Source: Mycolicibacterium gilvum (lineage in GTDB: Bacteria > Actinomycetota > Actinomycetes > Mycobacteriales > Mycobacteriaceae). Taken from it: DNA of 64,000 nucleotides. Below the pieces are notes generated by a model. That model saw only the letters and a list, made by a program, of their open reading frames with translations, made no database searches and had not been told where the DNA came from. The stretch is taken from the NCBI RefSeq assembly GCF_900454025.1, contig NZ_UGQM01000001.1, positions 3,906,001 through 3,970,000 of the forward strand. Direction: 5' to 3'. A program made the position numbers and the translations under genes. Of the stretch, positions 1-8,663 are shown piece after piece (positions within the stretch are counted from its first letter, which is position 1; every line of letters begins with the position of its first letter).

Positions 1-1325
1 AGGCGGTCCCGGTCGGCGCGGGCCAGCACCGCGAACTCGTCACCGCCGATGCGCGCCAACGTGTCACCGTCAGCCAGGCACCCGCTGAGGCGACGGCCGA
101 CCGCGCAGAGCAACTCGTCACCGGCGGCGTGACCGTATCGATCGTTGACCTCCTTGAAGTCGTCGAGGTCGACGAAGATCAGCACGAAGTCCCGGTCCCG
201 GGCCGCCCGCTCGAGCCGCTCGGAGAACAGGATCCGGTTGGGCAGACCGGTCAGCGGATCATGGCGCACCGCCCAGTACAGCCGACGGGTCAACGCCCAC
301 TGCGCACGCGTCACCAGAATTTGACGAACGGTCACCAGGAAAACCATGAGCACGGCCCCGTACGCGGCGAACAGTCCCAGGGGTCGGCCGGTCACGACGT
401 GGAATGCGAACAGCACCGCCGTGCCGAAGAAACCGGCGTAGGGCAGGATCAGCCGCACCCAGTCGGTGCGGCGGTAGGCGAAGTCGCCTTCGGTGTCGCG
501 CTCTGAGGTGCGCAGCAGCGCGTGGGTGATCATCCACTGCCCGGCGACGAAACCGACACCGCCCCACAGGGAGCCGCCGTCGACACCGATGAACTCGAGG
601 TACACCCCGACGCGATACGCCGAGGCGACCGTGACGACGCCGCCCGCCAGGAACAGGTAGGTCGATCGGTAGGGACGATCTACGTCGTAGAGCATCGCGA
701 CCACGACCGCGGTTCCGACCACCATCAGTTCGGTCAGCCCGAGCGTAATTCGCAGGCCCATGTTCACCAGGTCCGGCGACGTGGCGGTCAGCTGATGGAG
801 GAAGCCGCCCATGCCCGCGAGGATCGCGAAAGACAGGCCCGCCACCAGGCCGTCGATGACGTTGGTCGTCGCGGTCTGCCGCAGCGGCCCGCGGGGCGGG
901 TTGACCCAGACCCCGCCGGAGCGGCCGAGCAGGATCAGCGCGACCAGCGACAGCACCGGGCAGCACAGGAATGTGGCCGTCGCCGCGAAGTCCGCGACCG
1001 TGTTTCCCACGCCGATGCTGCCGGTGACCCGGAAGAGCTGGGCGATCAGCCAGCAGCCCATGGAGGCCAGGTACAGCAGCCGCCACCGGCGCCGGGCGCC
1101 GTCGGTTCGTGTCACGGCGAGCAGGGCACCGGCCACCGTGAGGATCGCTGCGCCGAACTGGAGGGCGGTGTCCACCCGGACGCCCTCGACCGTGCCGCGA
1201 AGCGTGGCGGCGTTGAGGACGGCCAACAGTGCGAGCAGACCGAAGAGACAGTCCGGCCATCGACGGCGATCGACCAACCCGGCTCCCCTCGGCAAGCCAC
1301 CTCTGGGCACAGTGTCACGAGTCAT
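1..1325 (-). CDS. Membrane-bound GGDEF (diguanylate cyclase) protein, C-terminus cut by window edge
   Basis: About 441 residues are visible and the gene runs off the left edge. The N-terminal part, about 330 residues, contains several hydrophobic membrane-spanning stretches. It is followed by the start of a GGDEF domain: [13 protein letters not shown], then [12 protein letters not shown], and the intact active-site motif [13 protein letters not shown] close to position 1. GGDEF enzymes make cyclic di-GMP from two GTP, and the intact motif suggests catalytic competence. Whether an EAL domain follows cannot be seen. The start chosen is the ATG at 1325 (MTRDTVPRG), just ahead of the first membrane segment. 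The gene reads leftward, away from the DUF2231 gene. The domain call is firm; the signal it senses is unknown. Confidence 0.85.
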   Translation of the reverse strand, partial: MTRDTVPRGGLPRGAGLVDRRRWPDCLFGLLALLAVLNAATLRGTVEGVRVDTALQFGAAILTVAGALLAVTRTDGARRRWRLLYLASMGCWLIAQLFRVTGSIGVGNTVADFAATATFLCCPVLSLVALILLGRSGGVWVNPPRGPLRQTATTNVIDGLVAGLSFAILAGMGGFLHQLTATSPDLVNMGLRITLGLTELMVVGTAVVVAMLYDVDRPYRSTYLFLAGGVVTVASAYRVGVYLEFIGVDGGSLWGGVGFVAGQWMITHALLRTSERDTEGDFAYRRTDWVRLILPYAGFFGTAVLFAFHVVTGRPLGLFAAYGAVLMVFLVTVRQILVTRAQWALTRRLYWAVRHDPLTGLPNRILFSERLERAARDRDFVLIFVDLDDFKEVNDRYGHAAGDELLCAVGRRLSGCLADGDTLARIGGDEFAVLARADRDR

Positions 1326-1410
1326 CGCGCGGCGCACCGTAAAGCCGAAAGTCCGCCCCGCATGAGTGACCGACTCGGGGGTGGGTACCTCCCCTGCCGA
1401 GGAGGCCCCT

Positions 1411-1980
1411 ATGAACATCCATTCTTTACTGCGCTCCGCAGAATCGCTCGGCGCCGTCGACAGGCCGGCCGACCGCGCCGCCGACACCGTCGACCGCGTA
1501 CTCGGCGACAGCCCGGTCGCATCGGCGCTGAGAGGATCGTGGCTCGGGCACCCCGTGCACCCCTTGCTGATCTTCCTGCCGTTGGGGTCCTGGATGACTG
1601 CGCTCCTGTTCGACCTCGGGTTACGCGATCGCACGACGGCGCGTCGACTCCTCGCTGTCGGCCTGGCCGCGACACCGCCGACCGCACTCGCGGGCTGGGC
1701 GGACTTCCCGCTGCTCAACCGCGAACAGCGACGGGTCGGGTTGCTCCACGCCGTGGTCAACGGTGTCGCGATCGGTCTGTTCGCGGCGGCGTACCGGGCA
1801 CACCGCAAGGAGAAGCATCGCCGCGCAACGGTCCTGACGATCATCGGTCTGGTCGTCGTCAGTGTCGGCGGGGCGCTGGGCGGACATCTGTCGTACGCGC
1901 AGGGGGCAGGTGTGCACCGCTTCCAGGCCCCGCACCACACCGGCGATCTGATCTCGTACGCCCGCGTCCGGGCCGCCTGA
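1411..1980 (+). CDS. DUF2231 family membrane protein
   Basis: This 189-residue protein contains the stretch [19 protein letters not shown], typical of the DUF2231 membrane family, followed by further hydrophobic segments, giving roughly four membrane helices. The conserved paired histidines of that stretch are present; in the family they have been suggested to bind heme or metal, but function is not established. An upstream in-frame ATG at 1366 exists. The ATG at 1411 is preferred because a good Shine-Dalgarno sequence (gaggagg) lies about seven bases before it. The C-terminus ends in a soluble [12 protein letters not shown] segment. The gene stands alone between the divergent GGDEF gene and the secreted acidic protein. 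Confidence 0.75.
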   Translation: MNIHSLLRSAESLGAVDRPADRAADTVDRVLGDSPVASALRGSWLGHPVHPLLIFLPLGSWMTALLFDLGLRDRTTARRLLAVGLAATPPTALAGWADFPLLNREQRRVGLLHAVVNGVAIGLFAAAYRAHRKEKHRRATVLTIIGLVVVSVGGALGGHLSYAQGAGVHRFQAPHHTGDLISYARVRAA

Positions 1981-2065
1981 GTCCGCGGAAAACCTCCCCG
2001 TCGAGTGACCATCCCGTAAATTGGCTGTCGGGCCGGGGCGGGTCGATGGCTGGATGGGGAACGAA

Positions 2066-3160
2066 ATGCACGCGTCCATACGCGCGGCGCTCGCCGCTGG
2101 GGTGACGACACTGACCGCAAGTGCGCTGGCGTTCGCGCCCCCGCCGCAACCACGTGCGGCGCAAGCACTTTCGATGCAACCACTGTCGATCGCCTCGGAG
2201 ATGGTCTCCGCCGCCTCGTTCACCGCGGGCAGCACCCGGATACTTCCCGTCACAGATCCGCAGGCGCTCGCCGCGCTCACGGCGTTCACGCAGCCGTGGC
2301 CCGGCACGCCCTCGGACGCAGCGGATCCCACCGACCTCGCGACCGTGACGACCGCAGACGAGCCCCTCGAGGATCCGGTCGCGCTGAACGCGGCGTCCGA
2401 CGTCATCGACACCGTCTACGCGTTCACGCGGTACTGGGCGAACTACGTGTCGTTGGAACTCGGTCCGTGGTTGATCAACTGGGTCCCGTTCGGATACCTG
2501 ATCTCGGATCAGATCCAGATCTGGTACCCGAGTTTCGTGCTGCCCGTGGTGGACAGCTTCGTCTACGACTTCCTGGATCCGGTCGTGAACGATCCGCTGA
2601 ACCTGGAGGTGTGGGCGCAGGGAATCGGCAGCATGATCGAGACCGCCGTGGCCGGTGTCCGTAACGGTGTCACCGCCGAGATCCAGTACATCCTGGACTT
2701 CGGCTGGTTCCCGTTCCCGCTGCCTCCGCTGCCGTCCTTCCCCGTGCCCGGGGCGGCGGGAGCGTCGGCCGAGTCGGCGGACGCCGACGTGCTACTCGCG
2801 TCGGTCGACGAGGCTGATGCTGCCGGTGCCGTCGAAGATGCCGTCGAAGATGCTGAGGGCGGCGCGGCCGAAGCTGTGGAGGTGGACGGCGACGACATCG
2901 TCGCTCAAAAGCCTGCCGACGTGTCCGGCGAAGCCGTGGACGACGCCTTGGTTGAGGAAGAATCGGTCGAGGAAGAATCGGTCGACGTGGTCGACGAGGA
3001 ATCCGTCGAGGCCGTCGATGACGAGACCGATCAGGTCGAGGAGACGGTTGACGAGGAGTCCGCCGAGGACGGCGCGACAACAGATGACGAGCCAACAGAT
3101 GAGGACGCGCCCGCCGGCAGCGACAGCGGGGATGACACGTCCGGGTCGGAGACCGAGTAG
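2066..3160 (+). CDS. Secreted mycobacterial protein with long Asp/Glu-rich C-terminal tail, function unknown
   Basis: About 364 residues. The first 30 or so form an export signal ([19 protein letters not shown] followed by a proline/alanine stretch). The middle region, roughly residues 110-230, is rich in aromatic residues and prolines ([37 protein letters not shown]) and resembles a family seen repeatedly in fast-growing mycobacteria without assigned function. The last 130 residues are an extremely acidic, low-complexity tail containing repeated EEESV and DEESVE units. The start is placed at the ATG at 2066 rather than in-frame starts at 2021 and 2054, because ggggaacg precedes it and the signal peptide then begins normally. 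I do not recognise a catalytic motif; envelope location is inferred from the signal peptide. Confidence 0.7.
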   Translation: MHASIRAALAAGVTTLTASALAFAPPPQPRAAQALSMQPLSIASEMVSAASFTAGSTRILPVTDPQALAALTAFTQPWPGTPSDAADPTDLATVTTADEPLEDPVALNAASDVIDTVYAFTRYWANYVSLELGPWLINWVPFGYLISDQIQIWYPSFVLPVVDSFVYDFLDPVVNDPLNLEVWAQGIGSMIETAVAGVRNGVTAEIQYILDFGWFPFPLPPLPSFPVPGAAGASAESADADVLLASVDEADAAGAVEDAVEDAEGGAAEAVEVDGDDIVAQKPADVSGEAVDDALVEEESVEEESVDVVDEESVEAVDDETDQVEETVDEESAEDGATTDDEPTDEDAPAGSDSGDDTSGSETE

Positions 3161-3170
3161 GCCGGCATTG

Positions 3171-3201
3171 AGTGGGGCGGGCGGGGCTCGAACCCGCGAC
3201 C
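3171..3201 (-). repeat. Left copy of 31-bp direct repeat: orphan 3' end of a tRNA gene (probable attachment site)
   Basis: These 31 bases are identical to 4802-4832. In the right copy they are the 3' portion of a complete tRNA gene: discriminator base, 3' acceptor strand, T arm and start of the variable loop. Here only that portion exists, with no rest of a tRNA beside it. An isolated tRNA 3' end repeated in direct orientation is the standard scar of site-specific integration into a tRNA gene. Confidence 0.85.
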
Positions 3202-3288
3202 GCAACATGAGCCGCGGGCGCATCCATACTCAGGTTGCCGATCTGCTCGACCGGGGGGTTAAAGAGCCCGACGGTCAATTAACTTACG

Positions 3289-3327
3289 GTATGCAATTCA
3301 TAGGTCAATAGCCTATGATTCGCATAC
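3289..3327 (+). promoter_or_regulatory. Large inverted repeat upstream of the AbiEi gene, probable autoregulatory operator
   Basis: Two 16-base arms (gtatgcaattcatagg at 3289-3304 and cctatgattcgcatac at 3312-3327) pair at 13 of 16 positions across a 7-base spacer. A TATGAT hexamer at 3314-3319, inside the right arm, is a plausible -10 element, so a protein bound here would block transcription. AbiEi-type antitoxins are known to bind inverted repeats at their own promoters and repress them. A Shine-Dalgarno ggagg follows immediately, before the ATG at 3341. Confidence 0.65.
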
Positions 3328-3340
3328 TGGAGGATGGATC

Positions 3341-3982
3341 ATGGCAAAGCTACACAGCACGGCGGTCCCCGCCGGCCTCGCAGCGCGCCCACTGCGCACC
3401 TTTCGCACCGGGCAGGCCGAGGACACCTACGCCTACCCGGGCCCCGAGATCGCGCGGCTCCACGAACACGGCCTGCTCCACCGCCTCGCCAACGGTTACT
3501 ACGTCGTCATCCCCCAAGAAATGCTGGGCCGCAGATGGATTCCCGATCTGGAAGCCGCCGCCGCCGGAATCGCCACCACGATCTACGGCCATGACGACAT
3601 CGTCGTCATGGGACTCAGCGCCGCGCGCCTGCACGGCGCCATCCCCCGCGCTCTGGCAACCGCCATCGTGGCGGTACCGCGCCAACACCGCCCCATCACA
3701 CTCACCGACCGGCCTGCTGTCGTACGGTTCGTCAAACGCAACACCGCAGAACTCGACGCCGAACGCGTCCGCACTGACCTGGGCCCCACACTGACGACGA
3801 CGCCGGAACAAACCATCCTCGACCTCGCGCACCGTCCCACCCTCGGCGACAGCGCAGCCGACGTCCCCGCCGCCGTCAAAGCCCTCTACGCACGGGCGGA
3901 TTCAAACCGCTTGCGCCAGCTCGCCACCGAACAGCGCCGACTGACCTCCCTGCGCCGGGCGGAAGACTGGGCGGGGGGTTGA
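3341..3982 (+). CDS. AbiEi-family antitoxin / transcriptional autorepressor
   Basis: The 213-residue protein has the layout of AbiEi antitoxins: an N-terminal winged-helix-like region (ARLHEHGLLHRLANGYYVVIP) and a C-terminal domain with MGLSAARLHGAIPRAL, AIVAVPRQHRPI and TTTPEQTILDLAHRP. These resemble the antitoxin halves of mycobacterial AbiE/MenAT pairs. Such proteins repress their own operon and neutralise a nucleotidyltransferase toxin. The start is the ATG at 3341, with a strong ggagg upstream, directly after the inverted-repeat operator. The stop lies 2 bases before the ATG of the toxin gene, so the two are coupled. The gene is intact while its partner is frameshifted, so it may now act as an orphan antitoxin or simple regulator. 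Confidence 0.8.
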   Translation: MAKLHSTAVPAGLAARPLRTFRTGQAEDTYAYPGPEIARLHEHGLLHRLANGYYVVIPQEMLGRRWIPDLEAAAAGIATTIYGHDDIVVMGLSAARLHGAIPRALATAIVAVPRQHRPITLTDRPAVVRFVKRNTAELDAERVRTDLGPTLTTTPEQTILDLAHRPTLGDSAADVPAAVKALYARADSNRLRQLATEQRRLTSLRRAEDWAGG

Positions 3983-3984
3983 TC

Positions 3985-4749
3985 ATGAATCCTGACGAAC
4001 GTGACTCGGTCGCAACGCAGTTCGGCGTATCCGACGAACAAGTCGAGCGCGATCACCTCATCTCCAACATCCTCGCGTTCCTCAGCCGTGAGTTCGGCGA
4101 CCCGGGTCCACTTCATCGGCGGCACTGCCCTGGCCCGCACCCACCTCCCCGACGGACGGCTGAGTGAGGACATCGACCTCGTTGCCGTCGGCAGCCGCAA
4201 AGAGGTGGCCACCGAGCTCGACGCCACACTTCCCGCGCCGTCGCGCGCACCCACGGCCGGCTGACCGTCGAACCCGCCCTCGGCGCTACCGCAGACACCC
4301 TGCCGGTGCTGCTGCGGCCATCGGACGGACACCCGGTTCGACTTCAATTGCTGTCGGCACGCGACCGCGTTGTCTGGCCGACTGAACGTCGCGAACTGTT
4401 TCAGCGTTATGCGGACGCACCCGCTGCTGAACTACTTGTGCCCACGCTCCCCGCGTTCGCGGCGTCAAAGACGGCGACATGGACGGACCGGCACGCGGCC
4501 CGCGACCTCTGGGACATCTGGGCCCTGAGCCGAGTCGGCGCCATCGACGCAGACGCCGCCGCCCTGTTTCGGCGGTACGGACCGACCAACAAGGCACCTA
4601 TGCAGCACATGTTCGACCGAGCCCCGACGGACGCGGAGTGGCGGGCGCAGCTGGCCGGGCAGACCCGCCTGACCGTGACAGCAGCCGAAGCGCTCGCCGC
4701 CGTACGCGAGGCATGGCGGCAGGCCGTACGACCTGCACAGAATTCATAA
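3985..4749 (+). pseudogene. AbiEii-family nucleotidyltransferase toxin, disrupted by two compensating frameshifts
   Basis: Three frame segments together give a normal AbiEii-like protein of about 250 residues. The first (MNPDERDSVATQFGVSD to SREFGD) is in frame from ATG 3985. The second (HFIGGTALARTHLPDGRLSE, DIDLVAVG), which holds the nucleotidyltransferase signature GG-T...D-D, is shifted by one base from about 4103. The third (LPVLLRPSDGHPVRLQLL to the end at 4749) returns to the first frame after about 4235. An apparent extra C lies in the run at about 4100, and one base is missing near the ccg run at about 4230. Read straight from the ATG, translation stops at 4165-4167, before the catalytic motif is read correctly. 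Toxins of this class (MenT group) modify tRNA 3' ends. It could be genuine decay, which is favoured, or sequencing error. Confidence 0.75.
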
Positions 4750-4801
4750 ACGGTGAATAAAGGATGAGTTCCAAAAATTGATCTTGAAAAACACTCTCTG
4801 A

Positions 4802-4832
4802 AGTGGGGCGGGCGGGGCTCGAACCCGCGACC
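4802..4832 (-). repeat. Right copy of the 31-bp direct repeat, inside the intact tRNA gene
   Basis: Identical to 3171-3201. It covers the discriminator base, the 3' acceptor strand, the T stem and loop, and part of the variable loop of the tRNA read on the minus strand. The insertion lies on the 3' side of the tRNA and leaves the tRNA sequence whole, as is usual for integrases that use tRNA 3' ends. Confidence 0.85.
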
Positions 4833-4877
4833 AAGGGATTATGAGTCCCCGGCTCTAACCAACTGAGCTACCGCCCC
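4804..4877 (-). tRNA. tRNA with CAU anticodon, elongator Met most likely (tRNA-Ile2 possible)
   Basis: Read leftward, the 74 bases fold as a complete cloverleaf: 7-bp acceptor GGGGCGG/CCGCCCC, D arm GCTC/GAGC, anticodon stem GGGGA/TCCCT with loop CTCATAA, and T stem GCGGG/CCCGC with loop TTCGAGC. The discriminator is A and no CCA is encoded. The perfect 1:72 pair and the absence of three G-C pairs at the base of the anticodon stem argue against initiator tRNA. A CAU anticodon cannot by sequence alone separate elongator Met from the lysidine-modified Ile tRNA. This gene is the insertion site of the neighbouring AbiE island. Confidence 0.92.
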
Positions 4878-4915
4878 GGCGCGATTGCGCGGCCATCATG
4901 GTCGCACACACCCCG

Positions 4916-5755
4916 TCAGGCGAAGATGGTCTGCCCCTGCTCGTCGACCTCGTAGCGTTCCGTGCCCTCGGCCACCCGCGGGGCATCCGCTGCCATCGAC
5001 ACCGCGATCTTGTTCGCGGCGTTGCGCATGACGTCCAGCGTGATCTCGAGCATCTGCTTCTCCGAGAAGTGCCGCCGCATTCCGTCGACGACGGCGTCGT
5101 CGATCGCCGACGGCGTCCAGACCAGCGCGTCGACGTAGCGCAGCGCTGACTTGTGCGCCTCGGTCAGGCCGTCGGCGCGTTCATAGTCGGCGATTTGCCG
5201 GTAGAGATCCTCCGACCCGCCCGCATCCAGCGCGTGCCCCTCCCGCAACGACTTGCACAGCCGACAGTTGTGCGACTCCGCGCCGCGCAGCCGCACCAAC
5301 TCGGTGGTGACCGGGTCGACCTCGCGCAGCTTCGCGACCGCCGGCACGAAACCACCCAGCACCGCCCCGACGGGGTCGGTGTCACGGTCGATCTGAACCT
5401 CGGCCGACCAGCCCGGCCGGCCGAGTCCCAGCGCGTCGCAGCCCGCCCACACCCGGGGCAGGAAGTCGGCGACGAAGATCGCCACCACGACACGAAACGC
5501 GTTGTCGCCGTAGACCTTCACGAAACGGTTGCGTTGATTCTCCCCGATGCCGGTCACGTCGACGCTGAACTGCTCGGCGAACGCCACCAGAACGGCGTCG
5601 TCGTCGGTGTGCGCGTCGGGCAGGTCCGCCGGCGGCGGCAGCGGGGGCAACGACAGCGCGCGGCCGCAGGTGAGCCGGATCAGCGTGTCGGCGCGGTCAT
5701 CCCCGGCGGACAACCCGACCAGTCGGGCCAGTCGCTGCGCCATCGCATCGGTCAT
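4916..5755 (-). CDS. Carboxymuconolactone decarboxylase / AhpD-like family protein
   Basis: A 279-residue protein that is largely alpha-helical. The AhpD-like core is seen at ESHNCRLCKSLREGH (about residues 174-188), which has the CxxC pair plus a following histidine typical of the peroxidase-reductase-like branch of the carboxymuconolactone decarboxylase superfamily. The C-terminal half (LDVMRNAANKIAVSMAADAP) matches the helical end of such proteins. Members act in thiol-based antioxidant defence or as decarboxylases; the CxxC favours a redox role, but the substrate is unknown. Two ATGs (5755 and 5743) are possible starts. The gene ends 38 bases from the tRNA 5' end and lies just downstream of tldE on the same strand. 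Confidence 0.75.
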   Translation of the reverse strand: MTDAMAQRLARLVGLSAGDDRADTLIRLTCGRALSLPPLPPPADLPDAHTDDDAVLVAFAEQFSVDVTGIGENQRNRFVKVYGDNAFRVVVAIFVADFLPRVWAGCDALGLGRPGWSAEVQIDRDTDPVGAVLGGFVPAVAKLREVDPVTTELVRLRGAESHNCRLCKSLREGHALDAGGSEDLYRQIADYERADGLTEAHKSALRYVDALVWTPSAIDDAVVDGMRRHFSEKQMLEITLDVMRNAANKIAVSMAADAPRVAEGTERYEVDEQGQTIFA

Positions 5756-5762
5756 CCCGCGA

Positions 5763-7136
5763 TTATTGCGCCTGGCTGACCGAAGACATGGCGAAGTCCG
5801 GAATCCGCAGGGTCGGCATCTTGGCGCGGGTGGCCCAGTCCCCCCATTCCCGGGGCAGGGTGACCTCGCTGACCCCGGCCTCGGTCGCCCGCCGCAGCAG
5901 ATCGAGAGGACTCTCGTTGAACCGGAAGTTGTTCACCGCGCCGGTGATCCGGCCGTCCTCGATCAGGTAGACACCGTCGCGGGTCAGCCCCGTCAACAGC
6001 AGTACCGCAGGGTCGACCTCCCGGATGTACCACAGCGTCGTGAGCAGCAGCCCACGCTCGGTCGCCGCGACCATATCGTCGAGGCTGGCCGTCCCGCCCG
6101 TCATCTGCAGGTTGTCGGCACCGACTGCCACCGGGGCGCCGAACTCTGCCGCCGCGGCACGCGGGTAGGCCAGCGCGTTGACCACACCGTCGCGGATCCA
6201 GTCCACGCGCTCGATCGCCAGGCCGTTGTCAAACACCGACGCGCGCTCCGACGAACTCGTCGTCGCCACGAACGGCGAGCATTCCAGACCGGTCGCACCC
6301 GGATCCGAATACAGCGTCAGCGGAAGCGAGGTGAGCTTCTCCCCCACCCGGGTCCCGCCCCCGGGCGCCGACAGAGCACTGCGGCCCTCCTGCGCGCCCC
6401 GGCCACCCATCGTCCAGGCCAGGTAGATCATCATGTCGGCCACCGTCGACGGCGGCATGATCGTCTCGTAACGTCCGGCGGGCAGCTCGACGGTACGGTT
6501 CGCCCACGACAGCCGGGTCGCCAGCTCGTCGAGCATCCGGTCGGTCGGGACGTCGACGAATTCCGGTGTGCTGACCCCACTCCACGCACTGGCACCATCA
6601 CGCTTGCCGTTGATCTCCACAGAACCCGTCGGCTGCGTGAAGCGGCGCCGCAATCCCGACGAGGTCGCCACGAACGTCGTCTCCAGGGCGTGCCGGGCGT
6701 AACCGAACAACGTGTCGCGGCCGCGAAAACCCTGAGCCAGCGCCCCGGCCACTCCGCCGAAGATCTCGGTTCCGGTGACGGGTGTCGGGTGATCCCAGTC
6801 CGGCGGGGCGTCCCCGCCCGGCAACGGCGGTGCGCTGTCACGGGCGGCAGGGGCCGTCGCCGCCGCCCGCTGCGAGGCCGTCACCAGGTCGCTGATCGCG
6901 GCGGGGTCGACCGCACTCGTGCGCACCGATCCCACGTGCGCGTCCTGCCCTTGTCGCACAATGGAAATGACGGTCGTGGTGCGGCTCGTCGATTCGCCGT
7001 TCGTGGTCATCGTGTTGTTGGCCCAGCGCAGGGACGCATCGACGCGATCGTTGACGACGACGATCGTCTCGTCGGCGCGGCCCTGCCGCCGCGCCTCGGC
7101 CAGCGCGACGTCGATCACCTGCTGTGCGCCGATCAT
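5763..7136 (-). CDS. tldE: TldE/PmbA-like metalloprotease subunit
   Basis: A 457-residue member of the TldD/PmbA family that lacks the HExxxH zinc motif, as TldE partners do. Recognisable family segments include [15 protein letters not shown] in the N-terminal domain, and [18 protein letters not shown] and [13 protein letters not shown] in the C-terminal domain. TldE pairs with TldD to form a heterodimeric protease that trims unfolded or modified peptides. The start is the ATG at 7136, which overlaps the tldD stop by four bases (ATGA), so the two are translationally coupled. It corresponds in order and content to M. tuberculosis Rv2314c. Confidence 0.85.
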   Translation of the reverse strand: MIGAQQVIDVALAEARRQGRADETIVVVNDRVDASLRWANNTMTTNGESTSRTTTVISIVRQGQDAHVGSVRTSAVDPAAISDLVTASQRAAATAPAARDSAPPLPGGDAPPDWDHPTPVTGTEIFGGVAGALAQGFRGRDTLFGYARHALETTFVATSSGLRRRFTQPTGSVEINGKRDGASAWSGVSTPEFVDVPTDRMLDELATRLSWANRTVELPAGRYETIMPPSTVADMMIYLAWTMGGRGAQEGRSALSAPGGGTRVGEKLTSLPLTLYSDPGATGLECSPFVATTSSSERASVFDNGLAIERVDWIRDGVVNALAYPRAAAAEFGAPVAVGADNLQMTGGTASLDDMVAATERGLLLTTLWYIREVDPAVLLLTGLTRDGVYLIEDGRITGAVNNFRFNESPLDLLRRATEAGVSEVTLPREWGDWATRAKMPTLRIPDFAMSSVSQAQ

Positions 7137-8647
7137 CGCCCGCTCTCCTCGCGTGTGTTGAGGATGTTGACGCCCCGGAACAGCGCCGACGGGCAGCCGT
7201 GACTGACCGCGGCGACCTGACCGGGCTGCGCCTTGCCGCAGTTGAACGCACCGCCCAGGCGCCACGTCGACGGACCACCGACCGCCTCCAGGGCGCCCCA
7301 GAAGTCGGTGGTGGTCGCCTGGTAGGCGACGTCGCGGACCTGCCCGTCGAGCCTGCCGTCGGTGATCTTGAAGAATCGCTGTCCGGTGAACTGGAAGTTG
7401 TAGCGCTGCATGTCGATCGACCAGCTCTTGTCACCGACGATGTACAGACCGTCCGAGACCCGGCCGATCAACTCCTCGGTGCTGACGTCCTCGGGCGCCG
7501 GCTGCAACGAGACGTTGGCCATCCGCTGGATCGGCACGTGCTGGGCGGAGTCGGCGTACGAGCAGCCGTTGGAACGACCGACCCCGAGACGCGGCGCGAA
7601 CACGCGGTCGAGCTGATAGCCCACGAACAGGCCGTCGCGCACCAGGTCCCAGCTCTGCGCACGCACCCCCTCGTCGTCGAATCCGACTGTGGCCAAGCCG
7701 TGTTCGACGGTACGGTCGGCGGTCACGTTCATCACCGACGAGCCGTACCGCAGCCGGCCCAGCTTGTCGGGGGTGGCGAACGACGTTCCGGCATAAGCGG
7801 CTTCGTAACCGATGGCCCGGTCGTACTCGGTGGCGTGCCCGATGGACTCGTGGATCGTCAGCCACAGATTCGTCGGATCGATCACCAGGTCCTTGGGGCC
7901 GGCGATCACGCTGGGCGCCTTGGCCTTCTCGGCCAGCAGCGTCGGCAACTCGGCGAGTTCACCGGCCCAGTCCCACACCTCGTTACCGACCACCGCCTCC
8001 CAGCCCCTGCCCATCGGTGGGGCCAGCGTGCTCATCGTCTCGAACGATCCGGCGGCCGGGTCGACGGTGACGGCGTCGCACCGCGGCAGCACCCGCACCC
8101 GCTGCTGAGTGATCGTCGACCCGAAGGTGTCGGCGTAGAACGTCTGCTCCTTGGCCATGTTCAGCCACGCCGACACATGATCGATGCCCTCGGAAGCCAG
8201 CAGCCGGCCGGAGTAGTCCTCCAGCACCTCGATCTTGTCCTGGGTGGGAACCGCGAACGGATCGATGCGATAGTCCGATACCCACGACACGTCGCGGTAG
8301 ACGGGTTCGGGTGCCAGCTCGATACGTTCGGCGTTCAGCGCGGCGAGCCTGGTGGCAACACGCACCGCACGCCGGGCGGTGTCGGCGGCGGCCGCGGTGT
8401 CGAGTTGCGCGTGGGAGGCGAAGCCCCACGTGCCGTCGACGATCACCCGCACCGCCAGCCCGATCTCGTAGTCGGTCACCGCGGTTTCCAGCGCGCCGTC
8501 GCGCAGCTGCACGGTCTCGGTGGTGATCGCGTGGATCCGCAGATCGGCGTAGCCGGCTCCGGCCTGGACGGCGGCGGTGAGCGCCGCATCGGCGAGCGCA
8601 TGTCGCGGCAACGCAAGGAAGTCCGCGTCGACTGTTCGGGCTGTCAC
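7133..8647 (-). CDS. tldD: TldD-like zinc metalloprotease
   Basis: A 504-residue TldD family protein with the zinc-binding HExxxH motif intact at residues 266-271 (HESIGHATE). The C-terminal segments GDKSWSIDMQRYNFQFTGQ and GAFNCGKAQPGQ are typical of the family, where a C-terminal cysteine provides the third zinc ligand. With TldE it should form a protease in which only TldD is catalytic. It is the first gene of the pair and starts at 8647, 17 bases after the end of the ECF transporter gene. It is the counterpart of M. tuberculosis Rv2315c. The natural substrate in mycobacteria is not known. Confidence 0.9.
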   Translation of the reverse strand: MTARTVDADFLALPRHALADAALTAAVQAGAGYADLRIHAITTETVQLRDGALETAVTDYEIGLAVRVIVDGTWGFASHAQLDTAAAADTARRAVRVATRLAALNAERIELAPEPVYRDVSWVSDYRIDPFAVPTQDKIEVLEDYSGRLLASEGIDHVSAWLNMAKEQTFYADTFGSTITQQRVRVLPRCDAVTVDPAAGSFETMSTLAPPMGRGWEAVVGNEVWDWAGELAELPTLLAEKAKAPSVIAGPKDLVIDPTNLWLTIHESIGHATEYDRAIGYEAAYAGTSFATPDKLGRLRYGSSVMNVTADRTVEHGLATVGFDDEGVRAQSWDLVRDGLFVGYQLDRVFAPRLGVGRSNGCSYADSAQHVPIQRMANVSLQPAPEDVSTEELIGRVSDGLYIVGDKSWSIDMQRYNFQFTGQRFFKITDGRLDGQVRDVAYQATTTDFWGALEAVGGPSTWRLGGAFNCGKAQPGQVAAVSHGCPSALFRGVNILNTREESGR

Positions 8648-8663
8648 GCCTTCACACCGTAGA

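Larger units (their letters stand above)
3171..4832. mobile_element. Small tRNA-bounded genomic island carrying an AbiE-type toxin-antitoxin locus
   Basis: The segment is framed by the 31-bp exact direct repeats, one of which completes the tRNA gene at 4804-4877. Inside are only two genes, an AbiEi-like antitoxin and a broken AbiEii-like toxin. There is no integrase, excisionase or transposase. The non-coding ends (3240-3340 and 4745-4803) are clearly more AT-rich than the surrounding genome. The structure is best read as the deleted remnant of a larger integrative element, or as a passenger moved by an integrase supplied elsewhere. Boundaries are seen directly; the history is inferred. Confidence 0.7.

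Noticed and set aside
3171..3201. A second complete tRNA gene at the left repeat
   Set aside because: Only the 3' acceptor strand, T arm and part of the variable loop are present; no D arm or anticodon arm follows.
3985..4167. A separate 60-residue gene in the first segment of the toxin locus
   Set aside because: It is the N-terminus of the AbiEii-like toxin read up to the frameshift-induced stop, not an independent protein.
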